The translations under genes and the position numbers were made by a program. Below are positions 1 through 11,439 of a stretch of 64,000 bases of DNA, one piece after another. Source of the DNA: Ligustrum vulgare (taxonomy: Eukaryota; Streptophyta; Magnoliopsida; Lamiales; Oleaceae). Within the stretch, counting starts at the first letter, position 1. Every line of letters starts with the position of its first letter. The stretch is taken from contig OY743174.1 in assembly GCA_963555705.1 (NCBI GenBank), positions 25,981,608-26,045,607 of the forward strand, in the 5' to 3' direction. Under the pieces are notes generated by a model. The model was given only the letters and a program-made list of their open reading frames with translations, searched no databases and was not told where the DNA came from.

Positions 1-1373
1 GGCCTATCAGCCAAACTAGGTTTCAGTCGCAATCTTTGTGAGTGGAGAAACTTATTTTTCCTTAAAGTTAAATTTTTAATATCTAATGGCATAAATTTTC
101 CATACGATTCATGTTTTCAATTAAGTAGACAAGTTACAGAAATTACTACTTTTCGAAAATACAAGTTTAGAAGCATGATTATAGACTTCTTCTTTTAAAA
201 TTTCAAGCTAATCAAATTATAAATTTAGTACATTATTCTATAAAAGAATTTGTTACATGTAAATTATTATTGTGAAAAACCATCAGAAAGTACTCAGGTG
301 ATATTACTCGCTCTGCACTAATGTGAATTCGTTTTCACAGTGTATGACCATATTATCAGATTATCAGAGGTCTTTGGGACCCACTCTTGTGCACATATAG
401 GCTTTGGGCCGTGTACTAGGGTGCTTTAGCCTTTGGGGCAGTCTATGCGCATATGACACAGTTTATCAGATTATCAGATTTGAATGACTTTGCCTTGTAC
501 ATCGAGAGTACTCTGTACTTGAGTAAAGTTGTTAATTGGGTACACTTTGATGTGATTCTTTCAGTACATTATGATATATTTATTCATAGAACAATATTTC
601 AGCTTCTCAGTACAGTTCAACAGAATTTTGAGCATGATCAAACAGTTATTACTATTTATGCCATGATTTCAAAATTTAAAAGATCTCATTTCAACTAGAC
701 GTTCTTTTCAGAATAAGTTAAACATTTTCTTATGTCAATCAAAAATTATAGTTTCAAAAAAAATAGTGATTGTATAAAGAAATATAAAAGAGAAAAGTAT
801 GACTAGTTTTCAAACCCTCCACTCACTGAGTTAAAATCTCATATTTTTGTAACATTTTCCTTACCAGGATACTTTTGAGTTTTGAGAGGACATTGGAAAG
901 CCTGCCAAAGAGCTACAAGATCATTTAGTTGTATATTTCTAGTTTTCATCATTCTTTTGTGATCCATGTATATATATTTAATTCGGTCCACTCTCGAGTT
1001 ATTGTTTTGTCAAGTAATTAGTTGATTAGAATGATCTGTTGATGTATCAAATCTAAGTGGAATGGATGATATGTAGTAAGAACTAGATGGGCAGGCATGA
1101 TCTCTTTTGACTTGTGATATGATGATGAGTAGGGATATGAATCCCCAATATTTTACATGTGGTTCTTTGAGAATTTGTTGATTTTGTTACAGGGAGGTTA
1201 TATCCAATATTTAAAGGGAACTCTGTCGAATTTTTTTAAAAATCATGGGGTATTATGAGAAGTTTTATAGAATTTGAAAAGGTTCAGTAGCCTTGGTGGT
1301 GGGTCCAGTATCTAGCTGTCATTCATTATCGGCGCACGCCACGTCTTGGGTCCACATAGGGTGATTCGAGACG
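1..1373. other. Non-genic flank, possible old LTR remnant
   Basis: No credible coding region is seen; the only open frame of any length (453-698) is AT-rich and resembles nothing I know. Phrases such as the 'cactcactgag' run near 820 and the 'ggtggtgggtcca' stretch near 1296 resemble LTRs of plant chromovirus-type gypsy elements, so this may be a truncated LTR into which the next element inserted. This is a weak inference from style, not from a matched copy within the window. Confidence 0.25.
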
Positions 1374-1379
1374 GGGTCG

Positions 1380-2086
1380 TGTCAAATTGTACATGACACG
1401 TCATTCATATGGGCCCACCACGGGATTCACAAAACATCCAGTCATCTAATCATGACCCACATGCCAAAACTATGGATATCAAATTTGCTGGATTCTTATA
1501 TGCCGAGGTACCCCCTATGCCGAGGTGATGCTACGCCGAGGTACCCCCTATGCCGAGGTAACCTATGCCGAGGTACTCCTAGGCCGAGGTGAGTACCCTG
1601 GAAATGTGACATGACAACTTGAGATGACTTGTCTGCAAAAGACAACTTGAAGTGATAACATCTTTAAAGGGATTTGATGTTTACTTTAACCTTAGACATG
1701 TAGTAATGATTATAACCAAAGAAATAGTTTACCTCATGAAGGGGTAGGATATTGCCATGTGTAAATCGTAGCACATGTCACAATCCAAGAGAATTACTCA
1801 TTCTATAAATAGAGCACACTTGCCTCCAAGGAAAGGGTTGGTAATTCAATACTCTAACTCAGTATTTTACTCTCACTCCCTTTTCTCTCTTTTACACACT
1901 TATGTTTCCTGCACATAATTTATATTTGCTTGGAATGAGTACTGACTTAGGCATCGGAGTGCAAACGGGAGCCACTTCGGCCCCCTTTGCAAGCTGATTG
2001 TTTGTCCTAGTGCGCAGGAGATCCACGTGTTCAAGAGGGAGGAGTTGGGACGTGTTGATCCAAAGTCATACCAAATTTTGTGATCA
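1380..2086 (+). repeat. 5' LTR of the non-autonomous element
   Basis: This copy matches 6973-7723 throughout: the 'gtacatgacacgtca' start region, repeated 'gccgaggta' motifs, a shared 'ttctataaatagagcacac' TATA-like box near 1800 and a shared 3' part with 'aggagatccacgtgttcaag'. The TATA-like box followed by a pyrimidine-rich stretch is the likely element promoter. The copy differs from its partner by scattered substitutions and small indels, so insertion was not very recent. Confidence 0.8.
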
Positions 2087-2092
2087 AAATTT

Positions 2093-2109
2093 TGGCGCCG
2101 TCTGTGGGA
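2093..2109 (+). other. Primer-binding site of the LARD-like element
   Basis: TGGCGCCGTCTGTGGGA starts a few bases after the end of the 5' LTR. This motif in this position is typical of plant Ty3-gypsy elements. It fixes the element's orientation as plus. Confidence 0.7.
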
Positions 2110-2339
2110 AACCACACTTCTAACCATGAAATCACGTGGTAAAAAGCAACACAAAACCTTGAAAGGGGGGGGGATAACCTCTTGGAAAAGAGTGAAGAAC
2201 CACAAAAACCTTGAAAAAAGGTGAAGAACCTCTTGAAAAAGAGTGGGGAAATACTATTAAAAAAATCTTGAAAAAGTAAGGAAACCTCTTGAGAAAGATT
2301 GGAAACAAACGACTTGAAGAAGGGCCTCCTCAAAAGAGG

Positions 2340-3350
2340 GACTCCCCCTCATATTGCCTAAGTGGCATGGCTGAAGTGGCTTCCTTCTTATTGCCTAAGT
2401 GGCATGACCGAAGTGATTTCCTTCATATTGCCCCAAGTGGCATGGCTCAAGAAGCCCCTCATATTGCCCAAGTGACATGGCCGAAGTGCCTTCCCTCATA
2501 TTGCCTAAGTGGCATGGCCGAAGTGGCTTCCTTCTTATTTCCAAAGTGGCATGGCCGAAGTGATTTACTTCATATTGCCCCAAGTGGCATGGCTCAAGAA
2601 GCCCCTCATATTGCCCAAGTGGCATAGCCGAAGTGCTTTCCCTCATATTGCCTAAGTGGCATGGCCGAAGTGGCTTCCTTCTTATTGCCTCAAGTGGCAT
2701 GGCTCAAGAAGTCCCTCATATTGCCCAAGTGGCATGGCCAAAGTGCTTTCCCTCATATTGCCTAAGTGGCATGGCTGAAGTGGCTTTCTTCTTATTGCCC
2801 CAAGTGGCATGGCTCAAGAAGCCCCTTATATTGCCTAAGTGTCATGGCCGAAGTTGCTTCCTTCTTATTGCCTAAGTGGCATGGCCGAAGTGGTTTCGTT
2901 CATATTGTCCCAAGTGACATGGCTCAAAAAGCCCCTCATATTACCTAAGTGGCATGGACGAAGTGATTTCCTTCTTATTGCCCCAAGTGGAATGGCTCAA
3001 GAAGCCCCTCATATTGCCCAAGTGGTATGGCGAAGTGGCTTCCTTCTTATTGCCTAAGTGGCATGGCCGAAGTGATTTCCTTCATATTACCCCAAGTGGC
3101 ATGGCTCAAGAAGCCCCTCATATTGCCCAAGTGGCATGGCCGAAGTGGCTTCCTTCTTATTGCCTAAGTGGTTGGCCGAAGTGATTTCCTTCTTATTGCC
3201 CCAAGTGGCATGGCTCAAGAAGCCCCTCATATTGCCTAAGTGGCATGGCCGAAGTAGCTTCCTTCTTATTGCCTAAGTGGCATGGCCGAAGTCGCTTCCT
3301 TCTTATTGCCCCAAGTGGCATGGCTCAAGAAGACCCTCATATTGCCGAAG
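2340..3350 (+). repeat. Tandem array I, ~36-37-bp units
   Basis: About 27 degenerate units of 36-37 bp follow one another, with core 'aagtggcatggc' and alternating tails of the 'cgaagtggcttccttctt' and 'tcaagaagcccctcat' type. Unit types alternate in a higher-order pattern. Several frames on both strands are open only because the unit lacks stops, so I do not call these genes. The array lies in the interior of the LARD-like element directly after its primer site and leader. Confidence 0.85.
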
Positions 3351-3424
3351 TGCCTCTTTCGAAGGACGTCTTCCGAAGGACCCCTTCCGATGTACCTCTT
3401 CTAAAGGACCTCTTCCATGGACTC

Positions 3425-3711
3425 TGATAAGTGTGTGTTTTACACACTTATTTAGTTCCTAAATTAGCAATTTAATTGACAAATTGAGCAAATATCTACT
3501 TATAAATTGTGTTTATCTTGTAAAATTAGGTACAAACTCAATTGGAAAGAAAATGGACAAGATTGGAGAGCATTGAGCTTAAAGAGGAGCAAATTTGACG
3601 TTCAAGGACTAAATTGAAAGAAATCAAAAGTTTGAAGACTCAATTGCAACATCCCAAAAAGTTGAGGACTGATAAGTAAAAATGCATTTTGAATTGATAA
3701 AAAGTGTGATA

Positions 3712-3777
<66 letters not shown>

Positions 3778-5318
3778 ACATGAGCTGGAAAAGCATGGGC
3801 ATTGGAGAAAATGCTGGAAAGTGTTGGGAAAATGGCTGGAACATCATGGACAGGCAAAAGAACGTGGAAGGCATGGGAACAAGCTGGAAAGTGGCTGCTG
3901 GAAAAAAATATACATATATACATACACAAGCAGCAAGAAAGAGGGAGGAGGAGGAGAGACGGGTGAAACCGGAAAGGAGGTTGCTGGTGACAGGAGCAGC
4001 CTGCTACCGGTGGAGTCTTCTGTTGCTGCCTGGTTCAATTAAAGACTAGTTGCTGCCATTGCTGGTGAAGAAAAGGAGGAAAACAGATAGATAGATAGAG
4101 GATTGCATGGTGCTGGAGAAAGACTGCAGGTGACAACTACAGTTGGGGGCTGCTGCTGGACTGAAATTGCTGAAATCTTGCTTGCTGTAAATCTGTTAGC
4201 TGCTGGAAATCTGCTGGAAGATTGCTGCCTGGTTCAACTGCTGCTGGAGAGTGCTGGTGAAATCAGGACCTGATTCTGCTGTGCTGGTGCTGCTGCTGTT
4301 GCTGTAAATCTGCTGCTGCTGTGCTGGTGCTGGTGCTGTGCTGGTGCTGTTGCTGTGCTGGAAATCTGCTGCTGTTGTGCTGGAAATGCTGCTGGTTGCT
4401 GTTGCTGATTTGCTGGAATTGCTGAACTGCTGGTGCTGGTGCTGGTGCTGGAGAACGCTGGTGCTGCTGGACTGATTTGCAAAAAGCTGGAAGATAAGGG
4501 ATTGAAATGCAACAGCTTGATAGTTGAAGGACCTTGATGCAATTTCCACAATTTTCAAATCCTGGTTTTATTTTTACTGCTTAATGTTATTTTTATTTTC
4601 TTCCAACATGTTTAGCTAAATTTTAATGTTGGGATTTATGGAATGAATTTAACCTAGCTTGGATTAATTTTAATATTTGCTATTTGATTAAATGCTTATT
4701 TCATGTGTGTTTGTTATTGAGATTATTACATATGTTTGCTTGATCACCAAATATGTGTTTTGTGAAGTGTATGATAATCGAGAGATATTATGCATTTTAG
4801 ACCAAATAACAAATGCTCTAGGTTCTTGTTAAGGATAGAGATATACCTTAAACCCTAGATGATCCATTGAGCTATTTTCACAAAACGTTAATGCAATTGA
4901 TTGGGCCTTAATCGACATAGAGATATAGTAGGTTAGACCAATTGATTAGGGTCGATTTCACTCGAGAGAGGTAATTGGCTAAGCTTGGAAAATCGGGTCT
5001 AACATTGTAAATGAGTAATTTGTTAATTTGCATGTTGAGAAATTAATTAGGCGACGGTTAAATGAAACCATGAATCCCAACTACGTTTTATCTTTCATTT
5101 TTCTTATTTTAATTTGGTTTCAAATTAGTTTCTTTAATTTAGTATTTTCCAAAACAAACTTTTAATTGTGTGTTTCTTTTATTGTTAGAATTGAATTAAT
5201 TAAAGTATTATAATCTAAAGTAAACATTCCTCGTGGGATCGACAACCTGGACTCAAAAAGTCCACTTTATTACTTGTACGCGACCCGTGCGCTTGCGGTA
5301 CACTATTTTGAGCGAACA
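3425..5318 (+). mobile_element. Nested solo LTR 1 (1894 bp), TSD GACTC
   Basis: The segment begins TGATAAGTGTG and ends GAGCGAACA, and is bracketed by identical five-base copies of GACTC (3420-3424 and 5319-5323). The flanking array II resumes in register on the far side. No internal region or second LTR is present, which is the structure left by LTR-LTR recombination. Its 3' part ('cgacccgtgcgcttgcgg') is typical of sequence just before the primer site in plant gypsy LTRs. It contains an (AT)n run (about 3711-3775) and a CTG/GCTGGT-rich low-complexity stretch (about 4180-4480). The Ser/Gln-rich open frames there are compositional artefacts. Confidence 0.85.
3711..3775. repeat. (AT)n microsatellite
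   Basis: A nearly pure AT dinucleotide run with one 'ac' interruption lies inside solo LTR 1. Confidence 0.9.
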
Positions 5319-5323
5319 GACTC

Positions 5324-6165
5324 CTTCTAAAGTACCTCTTCCATGGACTCCTTCTGAAGTACCTCTTCCGAATGATCTCTTCCGAAGTACATCTTCCATG
5401 GACTCCTTCCGAAGTGCCTCTTCCGAAGGACCTCTTCCATGGACTCCTTCCGAAGTACCTCTTCCATGGACTCCTTCTGAAGTGCCTCTTCTGAATGACC
5501 TCTTCCGAAGTACTTCTTCCATGGACTCCTTCCGAAGTGCCTCTTCCGAAGAACCTCTTCCATGGACTCCTTCCGATGTACCTCTTCAGAAGGACGTCTT
5601 CCATGGACTCCTTCCGATGTACCTCTTCCAAAGGACGTCTTCTATGGACTCCTTCCGAAGTACCTCTTTTGAAGGACCTCTTCCATGGACTCCTCCTTCC
5701 GAAGGACCTCTTCTGAAGGACCCCTTCCGATGTACCTCTTCTGAAGGACCCCTTCCGATGTACCTCTTCCACGGATTCCTTCTGAAGTACCTCTTCCGAA
5801 GGACCTCTTCCATGGACTCCTTCCGAAGTATCTCTTCCGAATGACCTCTTCCCAAGTACATCTTCCGAAGTACGTCTTCCATGGACTGCTTCCCAAGTGC
5901 CTCTTCCAAAGGACCTCTTCCATGGACTCCTTCCGAAGTACTTCTTCCGAAGGACCTCTTCCATGGACTTCTTCTAAAGTACCTCTTCTGAATGGCCTCT
6001 TCCGAAGTACGTCTTCCATGGACTCCTTTCGAAGTACCTCTTCCGAAGGACCTCTGCCATGGACTCCTTTCGATGTACATCTTTCGAAGGACCTCTTCCA
6101 TGGACTCCTTCCAAAGTACCTCTTCCGAGGAACCTCTTCCATGGACTCCCTCCAAATGAGGGACA
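5324..6165 (+). repeat. Tandem array II, 13-14/27-bp units
   Basis: The array is built from two related sub-units, 'cctcttccatgga' (13 bp) and 'ctccttccgaagta' (14 bp), combined into 27-bp and longer repeats. It begins before the nested solo LTR (about 3351-3419) and continues after it. Because 27 is divisible by three and the units lack stops, several long frames stay open on both strands (for example 5215-5964 and 5586-6155, minus). They encode only Arg/Ser/Glu-rich repeats. No protein family is recognisable. Confidence 0.85.
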
Positions 6166-6972
6166 CCTTCCTAAGGAATCCTTCCAAGAGAAGGACTTCT
6201 TCAACGAACTCCTTTTACAAAAGGCTCTTTCATTGGTCGATTTTACTCTAGGAAAAACATCCAAAAGCTATAAATTCGAACCCCAGCCATGACTGTCTAG
6301 GTCTTCCAATTTGTGGGACTAGAGCATATACACGAGCATATACATGCATGTCGACATAAGACACAACGTATATATACGTTGTTTCATATTATCCAAAGAT
6401 GCACATCTCAAAACGAGGCAGACTTGTAAGCCCTCTAGTTGCTTGAATTTAACATATTCTCTCTGCTATCCAGACAGGCTATTAGACCTCATGCATTTAG
6501 GGGTAAGATCTTCAATGTTATTGAAGACAACCTTATAATTATCCTTCTATTTGAGGCATGCTCGAGATATTGCTATGAGCCTATATGTCTTTGTAAGTTT
6601 GAAGCAGGCTCGAGTATTCTTTTTGTTGGGAGAAAATATACACTTTCAAAATTTGAATAATGCAGCCCAATACTCTCTTAATATAACTAAGAAAAGTCTA
6701 CTTGAAAGGGTTTGCAAATGTTCAAATGAGGACCATAGTGTTCAAACTATATTAAAGTGTGGGCTCAAGTGCCTATATTATTCCTCTTCGGCGATGCTTT
6801 ACCGTGTAAAATATCTTCTATTTTTTCCATTTTTGTGATGTCTTGCAAAGAAGGATTTTTTATATATCTCTTATTTTGGTTATTTCTTAGACGCACATTC
6901 CATCATATTCAATCCCTTATATTTTCAAGTTCGATTAGCATATAAATGAACCAACCAGACTTGAGGGACTAG
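6166..6972 (+). other. 3' interior of LARD-like element
   Basis: Single-copy, AT-rich sequence between array II and the 3' LTR. Short open frames at 6344-6945 are not recognisable. The last bases before the LTR ('ttgagggacta') are a weak polypurine tract. Confidence 0.45.
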
Positions 6973-7723
6973 TGTTACGATCATGACTAATTGTACATGA
7001 CACGTCATCCATATGGGCTCACCACAGGATCCAAAAAATATCCAGTCATCTAATCATGCCCACAGGCCAAAACTATGGATACCAAACTTGCTGGATTCTT
7101 ATATATCGAGGTGATGCTATACCGAAGTACCCCCTATGTCAAGGTGAGGCTATGCCAAGGTAACCTATGCCGAGGTGAGTCTATACCGAGGTAACCTATG
7201 CCAAGGTACTCCTAAGCTTAGGTGAGTACCCTGGAAAGTTGACATGACAACTTGAGATGACTTGTCTGCAAAAGACAGCTTGAAGTGATAACATCTTTAA
7301 AGGGATTTGATGTTTACTTTAACTTTATGACATGTAGTAATGATTATAACCAAAGAAATGGTTTACCTCATGAAGGGGTAGGATATTTCCATGTGTAAAG
7401 CGTAGCACATGTCACAATCCAAGAGAATTACTCATTCTATAAATAGAGCACACTTACCTCCAAGGAAAGGGTTGGTAATTCAATACTCTCACTCAGTATT
7501 TTACTCTCAATCCCTTTTCTCTCTTTTACACACTTATGTTTCCCTCACATAATATATATTTGCTTGAAATGAGAACTGACTTAGGCATCGGAGTGCAACC
7601 AGGAGCCACCTCGGCCCCCTTTGCAAGCTGATTGTTTGTCCTAGTGCACAGGAGATCCACGTGTTCAAGAGGGAGGAGTTGGGACGTGTTGGTCTAAAGT
7701 CCTACCAGATTTTGTGGTTAACA
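6973..7723 (+). repeat. 3' LTR of the non-autonomous element
   Basis: This 751-bp copy starts TGTTACGATC and ends GTTAACA. It matches the 5' LTR over its length and is followed by the GGGTC duplication. It is the more complete of the two copies. Confidence 0.8.
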
Positions 7724-8122
7724 GGGTCAAGTTACTGCTTCAACAATTTCTTGAATTCCCTTAATTTCAGAAGTTTTACATGAAAATACATACTCCTAAA
7801 GCTTCAAAGTTCAAACTCTATTCGCCGTCCCCATCCATCATGATGCGAACCCCTTTGGTGTTTGGACCAAAAATTTTCACAACAATTTAATATCCAACCC
7901 AAGAAAGCTAAAATGGTAAAATAAGTGATAAAACACCTTGACCCAAGTTTATCCCAACCAAAATTCAAGGATTAAATAACCCTAACCAAATGGATGAAGA
8001 GTAAACAAATTTCAAGGTGACGGAAATAAACAACAACACGAATAATATACTCAAAATATAGTCGATTAATCTTCAAATAGAATACAAAAGAAATGAGGAT
8101 TTACCTTACCTCAAAGGACACA

Positions 8123-10982
8123 TGTAGCGCCCCGAGTTCTAAATACCCGGTTCACCACGTCATCGTCTAGTCTAACTTTTAAAATAATATTTTAGCGGAA
8201 GAAATAACTTAAATTCATTTTTGGCAACATTAAATAAACTGTAATGGTCGATAAAATCTAAAACCTTTATGAAACAATTCAAAATAATAAATCGAGCCAT
8301 TAATATTGTAAAACAATTTGCAATGTCATAATTTCTCAAATAATTGAAATTCTCAAAATTATCCAATGTTTGGAAATACGGATCATTAAAATAAGATTTT
8401 AAACCATTTGACAACTATTACCACAATCATCCATCACTTGCCACCCTCTCCGAAATCTGCAAATATTGTTAAAATAGACATGAGCATTTCATAGAAATAC
8501 TCAGTAGACTCATCGCCAATTAATTAATCTACAATATAATTGAACACATAAATGTAGGCTCTTTAGAAACATAGGGTGTGGGTAGTCTCTTCTTGTGCAT
8601 TAAAGCACGTGGCTTCTCTTTGAAAAATCATAGGCTCTTTAGATATTCTCTTCTTAAGGCACTTAAGGCACGTAAGTTATGCATAACATCATCATTTATC
8701 TTGCAAGATATTCTCTTCTTTCTTTCTCATGCATAAAAGCAAGTAAGTTATGACAAGCATAACAACATAATTATTTCCGAAAAAATATATTCTCGTCTCT
8801 TTTCATAAAAATGACTTTCACATAAGTCACATAACATACAAATTCACATGCAATCATAATTTAAATCAATTAATAGGGGCGAGTCTACCTTAAACTTAAC
8901 GAGTGTGGTTGAGCGGGAATGACTTCAATCTTTCAAATCTCCGTACACCTCGTCTAGACAATTAGGAAATAAGTTAAATTAGTCTTTAGGAATTTATAGT
9001 TTAAAAATGATAAATTACAATTTGGGGACTGAAATTGATGATTTGAAAGTTGAGGGACTAAAATGAATACTTCGAAAGTTGAGGGACTAAAATGAATAAT
9101 TTGAGAGTTGAGGGACTAAAATGAATACTTCAAAAGTTGAGGGACTAAAATGAATACTTCAAAAGTTGAGGGACTAAAATGAATACTTCGAAAGTTGATG
9201 GACTAAAATGAATAATTTGAAAGTTGAGGGACTAAAATGAATACTTCAAAAGTTGAGGGACTAAAATGAATAATTTGAAAGTTGGAGGGTTAAAATGAAT
9301 AATTTCAAAGTTGAGGGACTAAAATGAATACTTTGAAAGTTGAGGGACTAGAATGAATAATTTTCAAAACTTGGGTTGAAGCTCAAAACGAATATTAAAC
9401 CATAGGGCTTAAATAAAAGATTTTAAAAATGAAGTGGCTGATTAAAAACCATTTAAAAACTTAAGGACTGAAATTAAAAGGTTTAAAGCTGAAATGGCTG
9501 AAATAAAATATTTTTGGGACTTGGGGGCTAAAGTGCAAATTCTGAAAAATAAAAAATTGTTTAAATCAAAATCTTCATCTCTCTCTTTCCCATTTACGGT
9601 ACAGAGACGAGAGGGAAAGGGAGGACGCGACTGGACGTCGCGCCCCGCGCACGCCGGTCTCCAGCCGGCGCTTTCGCCGGTGAAACGCCATGCAGTGCAG
9701 CGGCGAGCAGTGGGCAGGGAAAAGGAGCATATTTTGGGATCTAGGTGCAAATTTGGGTGCGAGACCAAGGCCAAAAACGAGGCTTGGTTCGTGATTTTCG
9801 GGGTAACAAACCGGCGATTGAGGTAAGAAAATGAACTTCTTGATTCATGGGTTTTCTTTGGGTTTGATTTGGAGGTCAAAAACGGGGAGAAACGAAATGG
9901 GCAGCGGAGTTGGGTTGGTCGGTTAGTGTTGGTGTTGGGGCGGTTGAGGTGGTGATGATGGAGGTGACTTCGAGGTGGCAGTTTGAGTGGTGCAGATGAT
10001 GCTTGGTTGAGGTGGTTGTTGGCTGCGTATGATGGTGGCTGGATTAAGGAGGTGGCAGTCATGGTTTGGAGTTGAGGTGTTGAAGATGGGTTTAGACTTG
10101 AGGAACCTGAAATGGCTGTTTGGCAGTAGATGGAGTCCAGTGGTGTGGTCTGTGTGTGGAGATGGTAGGGTTGCGATGAGGCAGTAGAGGTGAGTTGGAG
10201 GTAGTGCGATGAGGTGGTTAGCTGGCCGCGGGAGGGGACTGCAGTGGAGTTGGGAGGAGGCCGCAATGGATTCTGCAATGGCTGCAATGGAGTCTGAATG
10301 TCGTGTTGGTGATGCTGGGAAGAGGCTGCAATGGAGCTGAGCTGGTTGCAGTGATTGAGGTGATGATGCATGGGTTGGAAATGGTGGGTTGGAGCTTGCG
10401 GTGGTGGCAGTGAAGGTGGAAATGGAGCTTAAACAGAGGTTGGTGCTTGGTTGTGAGGTTGATGATGGAGGTAGAGTGGTGTGGTTGAAGTTGGGAAAAA
10501 TATGGCTATGGTGATGTCTTGATTGGGTGTGTGGAAAGTGGAAAATCTGATGAGGGAGTGGGGTTGATATGTTTGGTGGAAGTTGGTGGAAGAAATAGGA
10601 TATGATGTTTGGTGAAGTAGAGCTAGGTATGGGATTGATGTGATAGATGGGAGTTGGTAGTGTGAAATCTTGATAAGCAATGCACGTAGTTCGAAAAAAT
10701 AATACGCGTGAATCAACTGGGTCGGAAAAGAATCTGATGAAATGAGCTTGACGTAATTTGGGATTTAAAATGATTTTGAAAATAATAATTTAAATAAATA
10801 AATAAAATAATAAAATTTTGGAAATTCGGAATTAAATTTTAAAATCGAACGAACTCGATATTTCTCGACTTGGCTAGACGAACGCGTCGTGAAGTTAACT
10901 TAAAAATGAGCGAGATCGCAGCGACACCGTTTTCATGATTTTAAAATAATTATTAAATGCGTGAAAATTCTTGGTCGCTACA
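8123..10982. mobile_element. Solo LTR 2 (2860 bp), TSD ACACA, inside gypsy 3' LTR
   Basis: The segment begins TGTAGCG and ends CGCTACA, a 7-bp perfect terminal inverted repeat, and is bracketed by ACACA (8118-8122 and 10983-10987). The homologous 5' LTR of the host gypsy element near 16380-16400 reads through without this segment, giving an internal empty-site comparison. There is no coding capacity. The long minus-strand frame 9442-10371 (His/Gln/Ser-rich) is a compositional artefact of a TGG/GGT-rich stretch. Orientation cannot be fixed because no internal region remains. Confidence 0.85.
9035..9365 (+). repeat. 29-bp tandem repeats within solo LTR 2
   Basis: About eleven copies of a 29-bp unit are present, core 'ttgagggactaaaatgaata', followed by variable 'cttcgaaag' or 'atttgaaag' tails. 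Copies differ by a few bases. The array sits in the middle of the LTR. Confidence 0.85.
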
Positions 10983-10987
10983 ACACA

Positions 10988-11439
10988 AGACCAAGAGAAA
11001 TGAACATCCAAGTTAATGTTAGGGTTTGTGAAGAAAGTGTTATTTATAGTACAAAAATTGGGAATGAAAAGAAATTTGGAAAATTGCACAAAAAAACCCC
11101 GAGATTTGAATTCTGCGACTTTCGATCGACCGACACGGTCGACCGAACCATTTTTGATCGATCAAATGGTCGACCAAAATGATAGTTTCGGTCGAACGTT
11201 GATCAACCTAACCGACTGAGGCTGGCTCTTAAAATCTCTGTAAACTTTCGATCGACCGAAGTTGGCTGAGTTCAAATTCCTCAGCCATCTTCATGACTTC
11301 GGTCCCAACTTGATTCTTAGCTTCTTTTCTTGACTGGTTCACATTGTTTATCCTTAAATCTTGAACCTCTTTGGCATCAGATCTCATCATGGGTCCCACC
11401 GGCACGTGCATCGAAGCTTGACTTTCTCGGATCTCATCA
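10988..11439 (-). repeat. Proximal part of gypsy 3' LTR
   Basis: This is the stretch of the gypsy 3' LTR on the 5' (high-coordinate) side of solo LTR 2, matching 16385-16852. It contains closely spaced TCGA-centred palindromes (11118-11260) such as GGTCGACC and GATCGATC. The other LTR shows the same palindromes in decayed form. Confidence 0.75.

Larger units (their letters stand above)
1380..7723 (+). mobile_element. Non-autonomous LTR retrotransposon (LARD-like), with nested solo LTR
   Basis: Two direct repeats of about 0.7 kb (1380-2086 and 6973-7723) flank an interior without gag or pol. A primer-site motif TGGCGCCGTCTGTGGGA, common after the 5' LTR of plant gypsy elements, follows the left repeat. 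Five-base GGGTC copies flank the unit (1374-1378 and 7724-7728), with one unexplained base before the left LTR. The interior consists of two different tandem-repeat arrays and is split by a solo LTR at 3425-5318. Without that nested insertion the element is about 4.4 kb. The lack of any polymerase domain marks it as dependent on proteins supplied in trans. The 5' LTR has lost about a dozen bases at its start relative to the 3' LTR. Confidence 0.8.

Noticed and set aside
2289..3427. CRISPR-like regular repeats and open frames
   Set aside because: Units are contiguous without unique spacers, in a plant retrotransposon interior; the open frames follow from the repeat.
4196..4558. Ser/Gln-rich minus-strand frames
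   Set aside because: Produced by CTG/GCTGGT low-complexity DNA inside a solo LTR.
5215..6264. Several long open frames (up to 249 codons) on both strands
   Set aside because: They are translations of the 13/14/27-bp tandem array and contain only periodic low-complexity sequence.
9442..10371. 309-codon minus-strand frame
   Set aside because: It lies within solo LTR 2, is His/Gln/Ser/Pro-rich, and has no recognisable domain.
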